This document shows, one piece after another, positions 41,775 through 51,143 of a stretch of DNA of 64,000 nt. The stretch is from Pseudomonadota bacterium (GTDB taxonomy: Bacteria > Pseudomonadota > Gammaproteobacteria > Burkholderiales > Burkholderiaceae_B). Position numbers and translations under genes: made by a program. How positions within the stretch are numbered: position 1 is the first letter of the stretch; every line of letters begins with the position of its first letter. The notes under the pieces were generated by a model that worked only from the letters and a program-made list of their open reading frames with translations, was not told the DNA's origin and did no database searches. The stretch is from the NCBI GenBank assembly GCA_023389155.1, contig JAEWEV010000033.1, positions 112,027 through 176,026 of the forward strand, in the 5' to 3' direction.

Positions 41775-44525
41775 TTAGCTGAGTTTGCCGTGGCAATGCT
41801 TGTACTTCTTGCCGCTGCCGCAGGGACACGGGTCATTGCGACCGATTCGGCCCACCATGTTTTTAACCGTAATGCCGCCAGCAGAAACGTCGCCCTCTTC
41901 GTTGATCTCGGCATTGGCCAATGCCTCGTCATAATCCGAGTGATGGAACTGCATGTTGGAGACATGGGACTGAGACGCATCGGCTTCGGCCTGTTCCACC
42001 TGTTCCGGAGACTGGATCTGCACTGTCATCAGCACGCGGGCCGTTTCATTGCGCACTCGTTCAAGCATACTGGAGAACAGTTCAAACGCTTCGCGCTTAT
42101 ATTCCTGCTTCGGATCTTTCTGAGCGTAGCCGCGCAGATGGATGCCCTGGCGCAGGTGATCCAGAGAGGACAGATGTTCACGCCACAGCGTGTCGATGGT
42201 CTGCAGCAGGATGGCGCGTTCGAAAGATACCCATTGTTCCTTGCCGACCAGCGTGACTTTGGTTTCGTAGTTGTCACGAGCCTGTGCAAGCACCGCCTCT
42301 ACAATATCCTCTTCGCCCATGCTCTCGTTTTTCTCGAGCATCTCGGTCAACGGCACGCTGACATGCCATTCGGCTTCCAGCGCTTTTTCCAGCGCCGGGA
42401 TATCCCATTGCTCTTCCATGCTTTCTTCAGGCACGTAAGTGCGAACAAAATCGGTGATGGCGGCGTCACGCAGATTCGCAACCAGTGGCCCTGAATCGGC
42501 TTCTTCCAGCACTTCATTGCGCTGGCCGTACAGAACCTTGCGCTGATCGTTCGACACGTCATCATACTCAAGCAGCTGTTTACGAATGTCAAAGTTACGC
42601 CCTTCGACTTTGCGCTGCGCGGACTCAATTGAACGGGAAACCATTTTGGCTTCAATGGGCTCACCGTCAGTACCCAGGCGATCCATGATGGCGCGCACGC
42701 GTTCGCCTGCGAAAATGCGCATCAGGGAGTCGTCCAGCGACAGGTAGAAACGGGAAGAACCCGGATCGCCCTGACGTCCGGCCCGGCCCCGCAGCTGATT
42801 GTCGATACGACGTGATTCGTGCCTTTCAGTACCAATAATGCGAAGCCCGCCAGCCTGTTTGACCTCTTCATTGACGGGCAACCATTTTTCACGGATAGCC
42901 GCGATACGTTCTTCTTTCTGTTCAGGCGTAAGTGTATCGTCTGCCCGCACCAGTGAAATCTGTTTCTCTATGCTGCCGCCCAGCACAATATCGGTACCCC
43001 GGCCCGCCATATTCGTGGCGATGGTAATTTTTCCAGGTTTACCCGCTTCGGCAACAATTTCCGCCTCGCGCGCATGCTGCTTGGCATTGAGCACGTCGTG
43101 CGGCAGTTTTTCTTTCTTCAGCAATTCCGACAGCAATTCGGAGTTTTCAATACTGGTAGTACCTACCAGCACAGGCTGGTTACGCTCATAACATGCGCGG
43201 ATATCCTTGATGATCGCAGCGAATTTCTCCTGATCGTTTTTAAAGATCTGGTCATTCTCATCCCTGCGGACCATGGGAAGGTTGGTCGGAATAATCACCG
43301 TTTCCAGCCCATAGATTTCCTGGAATTCGTAGGCTTCAGTATCGGCCGTACCGGTCATGCCGGCCAGCTTTTTGTACATGCGGAAGTAGTTCTGGAACGT
43401 GATGGACGCAAGCGTCTGGTTCTCGTTCTGGATGGCAACGCCCTCTTTGGCCTCGACGGCCTGATGCAGGCCATCGGACCAGCGTCGGCCCGCCATGAAT
43501 CGTCCGGTGAATTCGTCAACAATCACGATTTCTCCGTCGTTCACCACATAGTGCTGATCACGGAAGAACAGATTGTGCGCACGCAGCGCCACCATCAGGT
43601 GATGCATCAGCGTAATATGACGAGGCTCGTATAAGGATTCACCCGCAGGCAGCATGCCCAGGCGGGTGAGAATCTCTTCGGCGTGTTCATGCCCGGCTTC
43701 AGACAGGTAGATCTGCTGGGATTTTTCATCCACCCAGAAATCGCCCTCCGGCTCGGGCTCTTGCGGTTTTGGTTCGGCGGCCATGCGGGTGAGCATGGCA
43801 GGCACCTGGTTCATTTTGACGTAGAGTTCGGTGTTGTCATCTGCCTGACCGGAGATGATAAGCGGCGTACGCGCCTCATCGATCAGAATGGAATCCACTT
43901 CGTCGACAATGGCGTAGGTAAGTTCGCGCTGACGGCGATCCTCGACCTGATACTCCATATTGTCGCGCAGATAATCAAAGCCGAATTCGTTGTTGGTACC
44001 GTAAGTGATGTCTGCACGGTAAGCCGCCACTTTCTCGGCATTATCCTGATCGGGCACCACGACACCCACGGTCAGGCCCAGAAATCCGTACAGTCTTCCC
44101 ATTTGCTGCGCATCGCGGCGAGCCAGGTAATCATTGACCGTTACCACATGCACGCCTTTGCCGGTAATGGCATTCAGGTACACGGGCAAGGTACTCATAA
44201 GCGTTTTACCCTCACCGGTACGCATCTCTGCGATTTTTCCGTAGTGCAGGGTAATACCGCCAATCAGCTGGACATCGAAGTGACGCATTCCGAGAATTCG
44301 CCGCGATGCTTCGCGCACAACGGCAAAAGCCTCGGGCAGCATGGCGTCCAGATTACCTTCCTGCTGGTAACGCGTCTTGAATTCCTGGGTCTTTGCTGCC
44401 AGCTGCTCGTCGGACAGGGCTTGCATGTCCTTTTCCAGGTTGTTGATTCTGGTGACCTGCTTGCGATACTGCTTCAGAAGGCGATCGTTACGGCTGCCAA
44501 CAATTTTTTTGAGTAAAGAAATCAT
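41775..44525 (-). CDS. secA: Preprotein translocase ATPase SecA
   Basis: 916 aa motor of the Sec translocon. Walker A 'RTGEGKTLMS', DEVD box 'VDEVDSILIDEARTPL', 'ATNMAGRGTDIVLGG', 'RGRAGRQGDPGSSRFYLSL', and the C-terminal zinc/SecB-binding 'CPCGSGKKYKHCHG' are all present. No strong SD precedes the ATG, and a perfect 10-bp stem-loop lies just upstream. It follows the M23 peptidase gene; there is no secM-like arrest peptide in between. Confidence 0.98.
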   Translation of the reverse strand: MISLLKKIVGSRNDRLLKQYRKQVTRINNLEKDMQALSDEQLAAKTQEFKTRYQQEGNLDAMLPEAFAVVREASRRILGMRHFDVQLIGGITLHYGKIAEMRTGEGKTLMSTLPVYLNAITGKGVHVVTVNDYLARRDAQQMGRLYGFLGLTVGVVVPDQDNAEKVAAYRADITYGTNNEFGFDYLRDNMEYQVEDRRQRELTYAIVDEVDSILIDEARTPLIISGQADDNTELYVKMNQVPAMLTRMAAEPKPQEPEPEGDFWVDEKSQQIYLSEAGHEHAEEILTRLGMLPAGESLYEPRHITLMHHLMVALRAHNLFFRDQHYVVNDGEIVIVDEFTGRFMAGRRWSDGLHQAVEAKEGVAIQNENQTLASITFQNYFRMYKKLAGMTGTADTEAYEFQEIYGLETVIIPTNLPMVRRDENDQIFKNDQEKFAAIIKDIRACYERNQPVLVGTTSIENSELLSELLKKEKLPHDVLNAKQHAREAEIVAEAGKPGKITIATNMAGRGTDIVLGGSIEKQISLVRADDTLTPEQKEERIAAIREKWLPVNEEVKQAGGLRIIGTERHESRRIDNQLRGRAGRQGDPGSSRFYLSLDDSLMRIFAGERVRAIMDRLGTDGEPIEAKMVSRSIESAQRKVEGRNFDIRKQLLEYDDVSNDQRKVLYGQRNEVLEEADSGPLVANLRDAAITDFVRTYVPEESMEEQWDIPALEKALEAEWHVSVPLTEMLEKNESMGEEDIVEAVLAQARDNYETKVTLVGKEQWVSFERAILLQTIDTLWREHLSSLDHLRQGIHLRGYAQKDPKQEYKREAFELFSSMLERVRNETARVLMTVQIQSPEQVEQAEADASQSHVSNMQFHHSDYDEALANAEINEEGDVSAGGITVKNMVGRIGRNDPCPCGSGKKYKHCHGKLS

Positions 44526-44541
44526 TCTGCTTTCAGAGTAA

Positions 44542-44572
44542 TCAGGAAGAATAAAGTGGGTGTTCTTCCTGA
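44542..44572 (-). promoter_or_regulatory. Perfect stem-loop in the secA leader
   Basis: TCAGGAAGAA (44542-44551) and TTCTTCCTGA (44563-44572), 10 perfect base pairs, 16 bases upstream of the secA ATG and downstream of the M23 gene stop. On the transcript an SD-like AGGAAGAA lies in the 5' arm. No T-run follows. It could be a Rho-type end of the upstream gene or a translational control element. Confidence 0.55.
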
Positions 44573-44608
44573 CAGGTTAGTGAGTCATCACGAGAAAATC
44601 ACGATAGT

Positions 44609-45688
44609 TTACCGCATACGGGGCCGGGTAGTGATTCCCTGAGGCAATCTGACATGCTCTTTTGTGTCCTTGACCATTTTTGTACCCAGTGCAGCCGCGC
44701 CAACCTGCTCTGCGCGCTCCAGCAGGCTGTCTGGCTTAGCACTGGCAACGGCTGTCGAAGATGACATCTGGCTTAAAAAGGCAATCGGATCGGTGGGTTC
44801 ACCATCGACACGCACCTCAAAATGAACATGGGCGCCTGTCGAGCGGCCTGTACTGCCAACCTTGGCGATAACCTGTCTTTTCGCGACCAGATCACCCACC
44901 TTGGCCAGCAGTTTTGAATTATGGGCATAGCGCGTGACGACGCCGTTACCGTGATCGATGTCAATGACGTTGCCGTATCCGCTCATTGTGCCGGAAGCCA
45001 CCACAATGCCGGCAGAGGCAGCGTACACCGAGGTGCCTGCAGGCGCAGCAAAATCAACCCCGCTGTGCAGCATATAGCGGCCAGACACCGGGTTCTTGCG
45101 CCATCCGTAAGTGGAGGACACTCGCGCGTTGTTCATGGATACGGGGATCGCCGTTGGCGTGCGCTGCAATTGTGCTTCCTTCATTTGCATCACGACATCC
45201 ACGGTTTTGAGGGTGTCATCCCCCTTGGAGAGCTCCGTCTTGAGCTTGTCCAGTTCGCGACCCAGTTCCTCAGCAGAGACCACGCTATGGTTTTCGGGCT
45301 CAAGATCTTCCATGGGCTCGCCACTTGCCTGCGCGTTCTGGCTGAGCAGTTTGTGCAGCTCTGATGGTTCTGACTCGGCGCCACTGTTGACGGCCAGACG
45401 CTCACCCAAACGATTCAGCATATCGGCCTTGGCGCGCAACTGCCCAATCTGCGTCGCCATGACATTCAGATTGTGACGGATCAGCGCCGCATCACGCAGC
45501 GATTCGGGCGTTGACTCTACCGACGCCAGCTGCTCATGCACGGGCAGCGAGGGCATGCCAAAATGACGTTCAAGCAGCGCACCGGCGGCAACGGCCAGTC
45601 CGAGACTGAGCATGTAGGCACTGAAGGCCCATACTTTCCTTGTCTTCACAGGAGTGGTATTCTGCGAAGCATGTTGCTCTTCTTTCAA
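44609..45688 (-). CDS. M23 (LytM) family metallopeptidase, membrane-anchored
   Basis: 359 aa: cytoplasmic N-tail, one membrane helix (about 20-40), a coiled-coil-prone region (about 60-160) and a C-terminal LytM domain. Zinc ligands are present: 'LHSGVDFAAPAG' and 'HVHFEVR', with 'RYAHNSKLL' between, so it should be an active peptidoglycan endopeptidase acting in the periplasm. The long frame begins with TTG at 45688; GTG 45649 is an alternative. This start lies only 20 bases from the divergent DciA-like start. Neighbourhood (lpxC, dciA, secA) is usual in the Burkholderiales. Confidence 0.88.
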   Translation of the reverse strand: MKEEQHASQNTTPVKTRKVWAFSAYMLSLGLAVAAGALLERHFGMPSLPVHEQLASVESTPESLRDAALIRHNLNVMATQIGQLRAKADMLNRLGERLAVNSGAESEPSELHKLLSQNAQASGEPMEDLEPENHSVVSAEELGRELDKLKTELSKGDDTLKTVDVVMQMKEAQLQRTPTAIPVSMNNARVSSTYGWRKNPVSGRYMLHSGVDFAAPAGTSVYAASAGIVVASGTMSGYGNVIDIDHGNGVVTRYAHNSKLLAKVGDLVAKRQVIAKVGSTGRSTGAHVHFEVRVDGEPTDPIAFLSQMSSSTAVASAKPDSLLERAEQVGAAALGTKMVKDTKEHVRLPQGITTRPRMR

Positions 45689-45708
45689 TTTCGTACCTGT
45701 TAAAAATT

Positions 45709-46218
45709 ATGGCTCTGTTTTACAAAAAAAACGGTGCTTCGCGCCGCGATCGAGGCGAAGGTAAAACGGCCTTGAATTGGTTGGGACATGACCCACGCCG
45801 AAGCCAGTTGCTGCAGACGGCGGAACAGTACAGTCTGATACAGGGCCTGATTGCAGATGCCCTGCAACTGCCTGTAGGAAGTGCATGTCGCGTGGTGGGG
45901 CTGGACGACGGCAAGCTGATTATTGCAGTTCCCAGCGCTGCGCACGCAGCAAAAATCCGGCAATTAACCACAACTATACATCAGCTGCTGCTTGCAAAAG
46001 GCCAGCGGGTGGATGAAATCCGCATAAAAATCCAGACTGGCCTGCGACCTGGGACCGCAAAGGAAACATCTGTTTCTGCAACCCGGGACGGAATGCAGGA
46101 TCTGAGCGAAGCGTCCCGCCTGGCCCTGCTGGATCTGCAGAAAAACGCAAGCAATGAGGAACTGGCACAGACGCTTGCACGGATCCTGAAGAAAAATCAG
46201 GCCAGACGCCAGTCCTGA
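45709..46218 (+). CDS. DciA-like DUF721 family protein
   Basis: 169 aa. The DUF721 core is visible at about residues 45-110 ('LIQGLIADALQLPVGSACRVVGLDDGKLIIAVPSAAHAAKIRQL'). DciA proteins load the replicative helicase in bacteria that lack DnaC; this role is inferred. Its 3' end overlaps the lpxC 3' end by 22 bases (convergent). The start ATG 45709 has no clear SD. Confidence 0.82.
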   Translation: MALFYKKNGASRRDRGEGKTALNWLGHDPRRSQLLQTAEQYSLIQGLIADALQLPVGSACRVVGLDDGKLIIAVPSAAHAAKIRQLTTTIHQLLLAKGQRVDEIRIKIQTGLRPGTAKETSVSATRDGMQDLSEASRLALLDLQKNASNEELAQTLARILKKNQARRQS

Positions 46219-47120
46219 CTGACCGCATCGGCGGCAGCAGCGGCCGACTCATACGTAATGATTTCGTATGCATCGGGCTGGGACAGCAACTTGCGCGCCA
46301 GCTTGTTATTCAGGTCGTGGCCAGACTTGCAGGCCACGTAGCGTGCAAGCAGCGGATGGCCGATCAGATACAGATCACCAATCGCATCCAGGATTTTATG
46401 CTTGACGAACTCGTCGTCGTAGCGCAGCCCGTCTGAATTCAAAATGCGAAATTCGTCCATGACAATGGCGTTATCAAGGCTGCCGCCGCGAGCCAGCCCA
46501 TGCGCGCGCAGGGCTTCTACTTCCTGGGCGAAGCCGAAGGTTCGCGCCCGGGCAATTTCCTTCGTATAGGAGTCGCGGGCAAAATCCACCTCTGCAAAAC
46601 TGGCAGTGGAGTCAATCGCGGGGTGATGGAAATTGATGGAAAAAGCCAGGGAAAAACCGGCGTAGGGCTCAAGGCGGGCCCATTTGGCATTTTCTCCTTC
46701 TCCTTCCTGCACTTCAATCGTTTTCAGGACACGCATGAAACGCTTGGGTGCATCCTGCTCTACAATGCCGGCAGAGCGCAGCAGATACACAAAGGTTCCG
46801 GCGCTACCGTCCATGATCGGCACTTCTTCAGCATTAAGATCAACGTGAATGTTGTCGATACCCAGGCCGGCCAGCGCCGACATCAGATGTTCCACAGTCG
46901 ACACCCGCACATCACCATTCTGCAGTACAGAGGCCATGCGCGTATCACCAACTTTGTCTGCGTTCGCAGGCAGATCCACCACCTGCGGTGTATCAACCCG
47001 GTGGAAAATAATGCCAGTGTTTGCCTGGGCAGGCCGCAATGTTATTTCAACCCTGCGACCGGAATGCACACCGACACCAGTGGTTTTCACCAGATTCTTA
47101 ATGGTTCTTTGTCGTAGCAT
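46197..47120 (-). CDS. lpxC: UDP-3-O-acyl-N-acetylglucosamine deacetylase LpxC
   Basis: 307 aa zinc enzyme committing UDP-acyl-GlcNAc to lipid A. Zinc ligands: His in 'TVEHLMSAL', His and Asp in 'FVKHKILDAIGDL'; the general-acid His is in 'SGHDLNN'. Start at ATG 47120 gives the canonical 'MLRQRTIKN'; the open frame upstream is not conserved. Own leader with a hairpin; separated from ftsZ by a strong terminator, so it can be transcribed independently. Confidence 0.97.
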   Translation of the reverse strand: MLRQRTIKNLVKTTGVGVHSGRRVEITLRPAQANTGIIFHRVDTPQVVDLPANADKVGDTRMASVLQNGDVRVSTVEHLMSALAGLGIDNIHVDLNAEEVPIMDGSAGTFVYLLRSAGIVEQDAPKRFMRVLKTIEVQEGEGENAKWARLEPYAGFSLAFSINFHHPAIDSTASFAEVDFARDSYTKEIARARTFGFAQEVEALRAHGLARGGSLDNAIVMDEFRILNSDGLRYDDEFVKHKILDAIGDLYLIGHPLLARYVACKSGHDLNNKLARKLLSQPDAYEIITYESAAAAADAVSQDWRLA

Positions 47121-47152
47121 GGTCACTCTCAACTTACAAAAATATTCATGAA

Positions 47153-47169
47153 ACACCCGTATCGGGTGT
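47153..47169 (-). promoter_or_regulatory. Hairpin in the lpxC leader
   Basis: ACACCCG / CGGGTGT around a three-base TAT loop, 32 bases before the lpxC ATG. On the lpxC strand it is followed by a T-rich stretch (TTTCATGAATATTTTT), so it may attenuate transcription or affect translation. Confidence 0.45.
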
Positions 47170-47469
47170 AACGGCTGGCCGGCTTCGAAAGGTTGCCGAG
47201 GGCAGCAGATTATCGTGGACCGTTGTCGCACTGCATAGCGGTGAAACGCCTGAAAACCGGCCTGGCCGCAATTAAGGGCACGTTCTGACAAGGTGGCGCC
47301 AATACTGGGTTACGGAGGTTTTTTGGTCTCCGGCTGGCGGCTTCAGCCTTGTAATTTGCACAAAGTCCAAAGACACGTACCGTTTCCGAGTATTTTACTC
47401 TGAATTAGGCGAAAAAGGCTTTTCCTTGCCTGGACAAATGTTTCAATCAGCATCGTTTCAGGAAAATCC

Positions 47470-47506
47470 CGAAAAAATAAAAAAACGACCCCGGAGGGCC
47501 GTTTTT
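47470..47506 (-). terminator. Rho-independent terminator of ftsZ
   Basis: On the minus strand: AAAAACG plus GCCC, loop TCCG (a UNCG-type tetraloop), then GGGT plus CGTTTTT and a long T-rich tail. The stem is 11 bp including one G-T wobble. Confidence 0.9.
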
Positions 47507-47585
47507 CCTGAAGAAAAACAGGTTATAGGAGCGAACGAATCCGCACCGGGCAGCAGTCCGGATTCGTATGGCGGGAAAACAGAAC

Positions 47586-48815
47586 TCAGTCGGCCTGTTT
47601 GCGCAGGAACGCCGGGATGTCGAAACGCTCGACACCGGAAGATTCCATGGCACGAACCTGCTGTTCGAACTGAACCTTGTTGGAGGAAGCAGCGCCACCA
47701 CCACGTCCGGAACGAATCACAGTAGGAGGCACCGGAGCACGACCGCCACCGCTAGGCTGGTTCAGGAAGCTGCCACCGTACAGGTCGGGGTTGCCGCCAT
47801 GCGTACCGGTCAGAGCTTCGAACTCGGCGTCTGGTCCGTTATTGACCACCAGTTCAGGTTGCTTGCGGCCCAGGCCGGTCGCAACAACAGTCACACGCAA
47901 CTCGTCGGCCATGTCATCATCGTAGGCACTACCGACAATGATGGTGGCATCTTTAGCGGCGTAGCTGCTGATGATTTCGTTGATAAGGCGAGTTTCGCTC
48001 ATTTTGAGTGAACGGCTGGCGGTAATATTGACCAGCAGACCACGGGCACCATTCAGGTCTACCCCTTCGAGCAGCGGGCATGCAATGGCATTTTCTGCAG
48101 CTATGCGTGCACGGTCCGGACCAGAAGCCACAGCCGTACCCATCATGGCCTGGCCATGCTCGCCCATAATGGTTTTCACGTCTTCGAAGTCGACGTTGAT
48201 ATTACCCTGAACATTGATAATTTCTGCAATACCGGCACATGCGTTGTACAGCACGTTATCGGCTTCCTTGAAGCATTCGTCCTGGGATGCGTCATCACCC
48301 ATCAGTTCGTAAAGTTTTTCGTTCAGTACGACGATCAGTGAATGAACATGTTTGGACAGGTCTGCAATCCCTTCTTCAGCAGCACGCAGCCGCTTGGTAC
48401 CTTCGAAAGAGAATGGCTTGGTAACGACACCAACGGTCAGAATGCCCAGTTCCTTGGCTACTTCGGCCACGACAGGACCTGCGCCGGTACCTGTACCACC
48501 ACCCATACCGGCAGTAATGAACACCATGTTTGCGCCGTTGAGCGCTGCACGAATTTCTTCACGCGCGGTTTCTGCTGCGGCACGACCCTGCTCGGGTTTG
48601 GCGCCGGCACCCAGTCCGCTGCGACCCAAGCGAATCTGGATAGGGGCCTCGGTTGCAACCAGCGCCTGCATGTCAGTATTTGCGCAGATGAAATCCACGC
48701 CCTTGAGCCCGGCCCGCATCATATGCGAAATGGCATTGCCTCCTGCGCCACCCACACCGATTACCTTGATAACGGTACCGCTGTTGTTGCTGTCGTCCAA
48801 TAATTGAAAGTCCAT
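47586..48815 (-). CDS. ftsZ: Cell division GTPase FtsZ
   Basis: 409 aa tubulin homologue forming the Z ring. The N-terminal 'IKVIGVGGAGGNAI', GTP signature 'GGGTGTGA' and 'DLNGARGLLVNITAS' region are intact; a Gly/Pro-rich linker leads to the conserved C-terminal peptide 'RFDIPAFLRKQAD' that binds FtsA and ZipA. Separated from ftsA by 292 bases, unlike the coupled genes upstream, so it probably has its own promoter. Confidence 0.98.
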   Translation of the reverse strand: MDFQLLDDSNNSGTVIKVIGVGGAGGNAISHMMRAGLKGVDFICANTDMQALVATEAPIQIRLGRSGLGAGAKPEQGRAAAETAREEIRAALNGANMVFITAGMGGGTGTGAGPVVAEVAKELGILTVGVVTKPFSFEGTKRLRAAEEGIADLSKHVHSLIVVLNEKLYELMGDDASQDECFKEADNVLYNACAGIAEIINVQGNINVDFEDVKTIMGEHGQAMMGTAVASGPDRARIAAENAIACPLLEGVDLNGARGLLVNITASRSLKMSETRLINEIISSYAAKDATIIVGSAYDDDMADELRVTVVATGLGRKQPELVVNNGPDAEFEALTGTHGGNPDLYGGSFLNQPSGGGRAPVPPTVIRSGRGGGAASSNKVQFEQQVRAMESSGVERFDIPAFLRKQAD

Positions 48816-49107
48816 ATTCCCAACTCCTGTATTCCGAAACGTATTAACGAAAAGTTCCTACTGCGTTTTTCGGAAACCGTCTCAAAAACAATGCCAGCGC
48901 CTGTCTCGCATCGTACTTGAACCGTCTCCATGGCCATCTGCCCGGCCATTCTGGCAGTTTATTGCGCACTACCACGCGCTACTTCTACATCCTGTGCTGC
49001 TGTTACCACTTTGAATCTGAGCGACTGTGCTGAAAAATACATTAAAGGGCATTGCATGCGCGCCTGTCGAACATCGCGAATGCAATACTTTCAGCTTATC
49101 CGATATT

Positions 49108-50337
49108 CTAATTCATAAACCATTCTTTCATGCGGGAAATAATATCTTTTAGCATTCCATTTTGTTGCTTAATCTTACCGCCACGCAAGCGCTGAACGCG
49201 CGCTTCGGTCAGCAACCCCATGGCTGTTGAGAAGCGCGGGTTGCGAACCATGTCAGCCAGACTGCCACGGTAATCCGGCACAGCCACGCGCACCGGCTTG
49301 AGGAACACGTCTTCTGCCAGTTCTACAATGCCGGGCATAAGGGCCGTGCCACCCGTCAGAACCACGCCCGAAGCGATGAGATCTTCGTAGCCGGAGTCTC
49401 TCACGACTTGCTGGGCCAGGGTGAACAGTTCGTCAATACGGGGTTCGATAACAGCACCCAGCGTTTGCCGTTTCACGCGCCGCACATCACGATCGCCCAG
49501 TCCCGGCACTTCAATGAGTTCTTCGGGATTGGCCAGTGACTGCTTGGCGATCCCGTAACGCAACTTGATTTCTTCAGCATCAGGCGTTGGCGTACGCAGC
49601 ATGGTAGCAATATCACTGGTGACCTGGTCACCAGCTACTGGCAGCACCGTGGTATGACGAATGGCACCGCCGGCGAAGATGGCGATATCTGTGGTACCCG
49701 CACCAATATCGAGCAGGACCACACCCAGTTCTTTTTCGTCGTTGGTCAGGCAAACCATGGAAGAAGCCAACGGCTGCAGAATCAGATCCTGGACTTCCAG
49801 ACCGCAGCGACGCACGCATTTGACAATATTCTGTGCCGCACTGACGGCGCCGGTAACGATATGCACGCGTACTTCAAGACGGATACCGCTCATGCCCACG
49901 GGCTGGCGAATATCTTCCTGGGAATCGACAATAAATTGCTGGGTCAGCACATGCAAGACCTGGTGATCCGTGGGGATATTGACCGCTTTTGCTGTTTCGA
50001 TAACGCGGGCCACATCGGCTTCGGACACTTCCTTGTCCTTGACCGCGACCATGCCGCTTGAATTGAAACTGGTAATGTGGTTCCCGGCAATGCCCGTATA
50101 GACTTCACGGATTTTGCAGTCGGCCATCAGTTCCGCCTCTTCGAGCGCGCGCTGTATGGAATTGACCGTGGATTCGATATTGACCACGACCCCTTTGCGC
50201 ATGCCCTTGGACTCATGCTGTCCAAGTCCGATTACTTCAAAGCGCCCTTCTTCAGGCAAAGCTTCAGCCACTACTGCAACCACCTTGCTGGTGCCTATGT
50301 CTAAAGCAACGATGAGGTCCTTTAGGTCACGAGTCAT
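49108..50337 (-). CDS. ftsA: Cell division protein FtsA
   Basis: 409 aa actin-fold membrane tether for FtsZ. N-terminal 'VALDIGTSKVVAVV' (phosphate 1), 'VVLLDIGAGTTDIAIF' (phosphate 2) and 'GVVLTGGTALMPGIVELAE' (adenosine) are visible. The C-terminus ends in an amphipathic 'DIISRMKEWFMN', the membrane-binding helix. Four-base overlap with ftsQ. Confidence 0.97.
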   Translation of the reverse strand: MTRDLKDLIVALDIGTSKVVAVVAEALPEEGRFEVIGLGQHESKGMRKGVVVNIESTVNSIQRALEEAELMADCKIREVYTGIAGNHITSFNSSGMVAVKDKEVSEADVARVIETAKAVNIPTDHQVLHVLTQQFIVDSQEDIRQPVGMSGIRLEVRVHIVTGAVSAAQNIVKCVRRCGLEVQDLILQPLASSMVCLTNDEKELGVVLLDIGAGTTDIAIFAGGAIRHTTVLPVAGDQVTSDIATMLRTPTPDAEEIKLRYGIAKQSLANPEELIEVPGLGDRDVRRVKRQTLGAVIEPRIDELFTLAQQVVRDSGYEDLIASGVVLTGGTALMPGIVELAEDVFLKPVRVAVPDYRGSLADMVRNPRFSTAMGLLTEARVQRLRGGKIKQQNGMLKDIISRMKEWFMN

Positions 50338-51143
50338 TTTTTCTCTTTACTATCCGATTGTGTTGTCGTTGCCGGCTCGAAGGTGATGGCAAAACCTTTG
50401 GTATAACGCAAGTCCACCTGGGCAATATGCCGGCCGGCAACCTTTTCCTTTAAAACAGGCCACGCCTGAACAAAACGTTCAATCGTAGATGCAAATGATA
50501 CCGCACCCTGTCCGCCATGCGGATTCAAAGCATCGGCGCCGGGGTCCCTGCCCAGTACCAGTTTGGTATTATCGTTCAATTCTACACGCCATGCATAGCG
50601 ATCACTAAGCGTAATCTCATCTACACCCAAATTAAGAGGTGCCAGCCATCGCACCAGCTCCGCATATCGCTGTACCACAAGCGTTTCGGAACCCGGCGGC
50701 CCGTTGAACTGTGGTAAATCCGCATCCTCGGGAAGTTCTGCCTGATTGGCGGTAAAAACCTCGCCCCAGGTATTGATCATCTGCCTTTCGTTCCAGTACG
50801 CAAACGGCTCCTGTTCTTCAATTTTGAGCAGCAGGCCATCCGGCCATACGCGGGTCACATCCACATGCCGCACCCAGGGGGATTGTTCGAACAGCTTTTT
50901 CGACTCAGGCAGATTGATGGTGAAAAAATTCCCCTGCAACTTGCCGGCGATTGTCTGCTGGATGCTGGCCGGTGAGACATATTCCAGTTTATTGCCCTTC
51001 ATTGGTTCAATGACGATGCGGGTCAGGTTGAACATGGGGCGATGAATCAACCAGTATCCGCCTGCGCCCAGCAATACCACGACCGCCAACAGCATGACCA
51101 GGTTGGCGACAAAGTTGGTAATACGGGCGCTGGGTGTAATCAT
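50334..51143 (-). CDS. ftsQ: Cell division protein FtsQ
   Basis: 269 aa bitopic division protein: short cytoplasmic tail, one membrane helix (about 11-33), POTRA domain ('FNLTRIVIEPMKGNKLEYVSPASIQQTIAG') and beta domain. It recruits the FtsB-FtsL complex. Its ATG directly abuts the ddl stop (TAA-ATG). Confidence 0.95.
   Translation of the reverse strand: MITPSARITNFVANLVMLLAVVVLLGAGGYWLIHRPMFNLTRIVIEPMKGNKLEYVSPASIQQTIAGKLQGNFFTINLPESKKLFEQSPWVRHVDVTRVWPDGLLLKIEEQEPFAYWNERQMINTWGEVFTANQAELPEDADLPQFNGPPGSETLVVQRYAELVRWLAPLNLGVDEITLSDRYAWRVELNDNTKLVLGRDPGADALNPHGGQGAVSFASTIERFVQAWPVLKEKVAGRHIAQVDLRYTKGFAITFEPATTTQSDSKEKK

Larger units (their letters stand above)
47121..47585. other. ftsZ-lpxC intergenic region
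   Basis: 465 bases with no supported gene. It contains the lpxC leader hairpin at 47153-47169 and the ftsZ terminator at 47470-47506. Otherwise nothing recognised. Confidence 0.65.

Noticed and set aside
41790..44516. Several long plus-strand frames opposite secA
   Set aside because: secA is complete and conserved on the other strand; these frames have no motifs.
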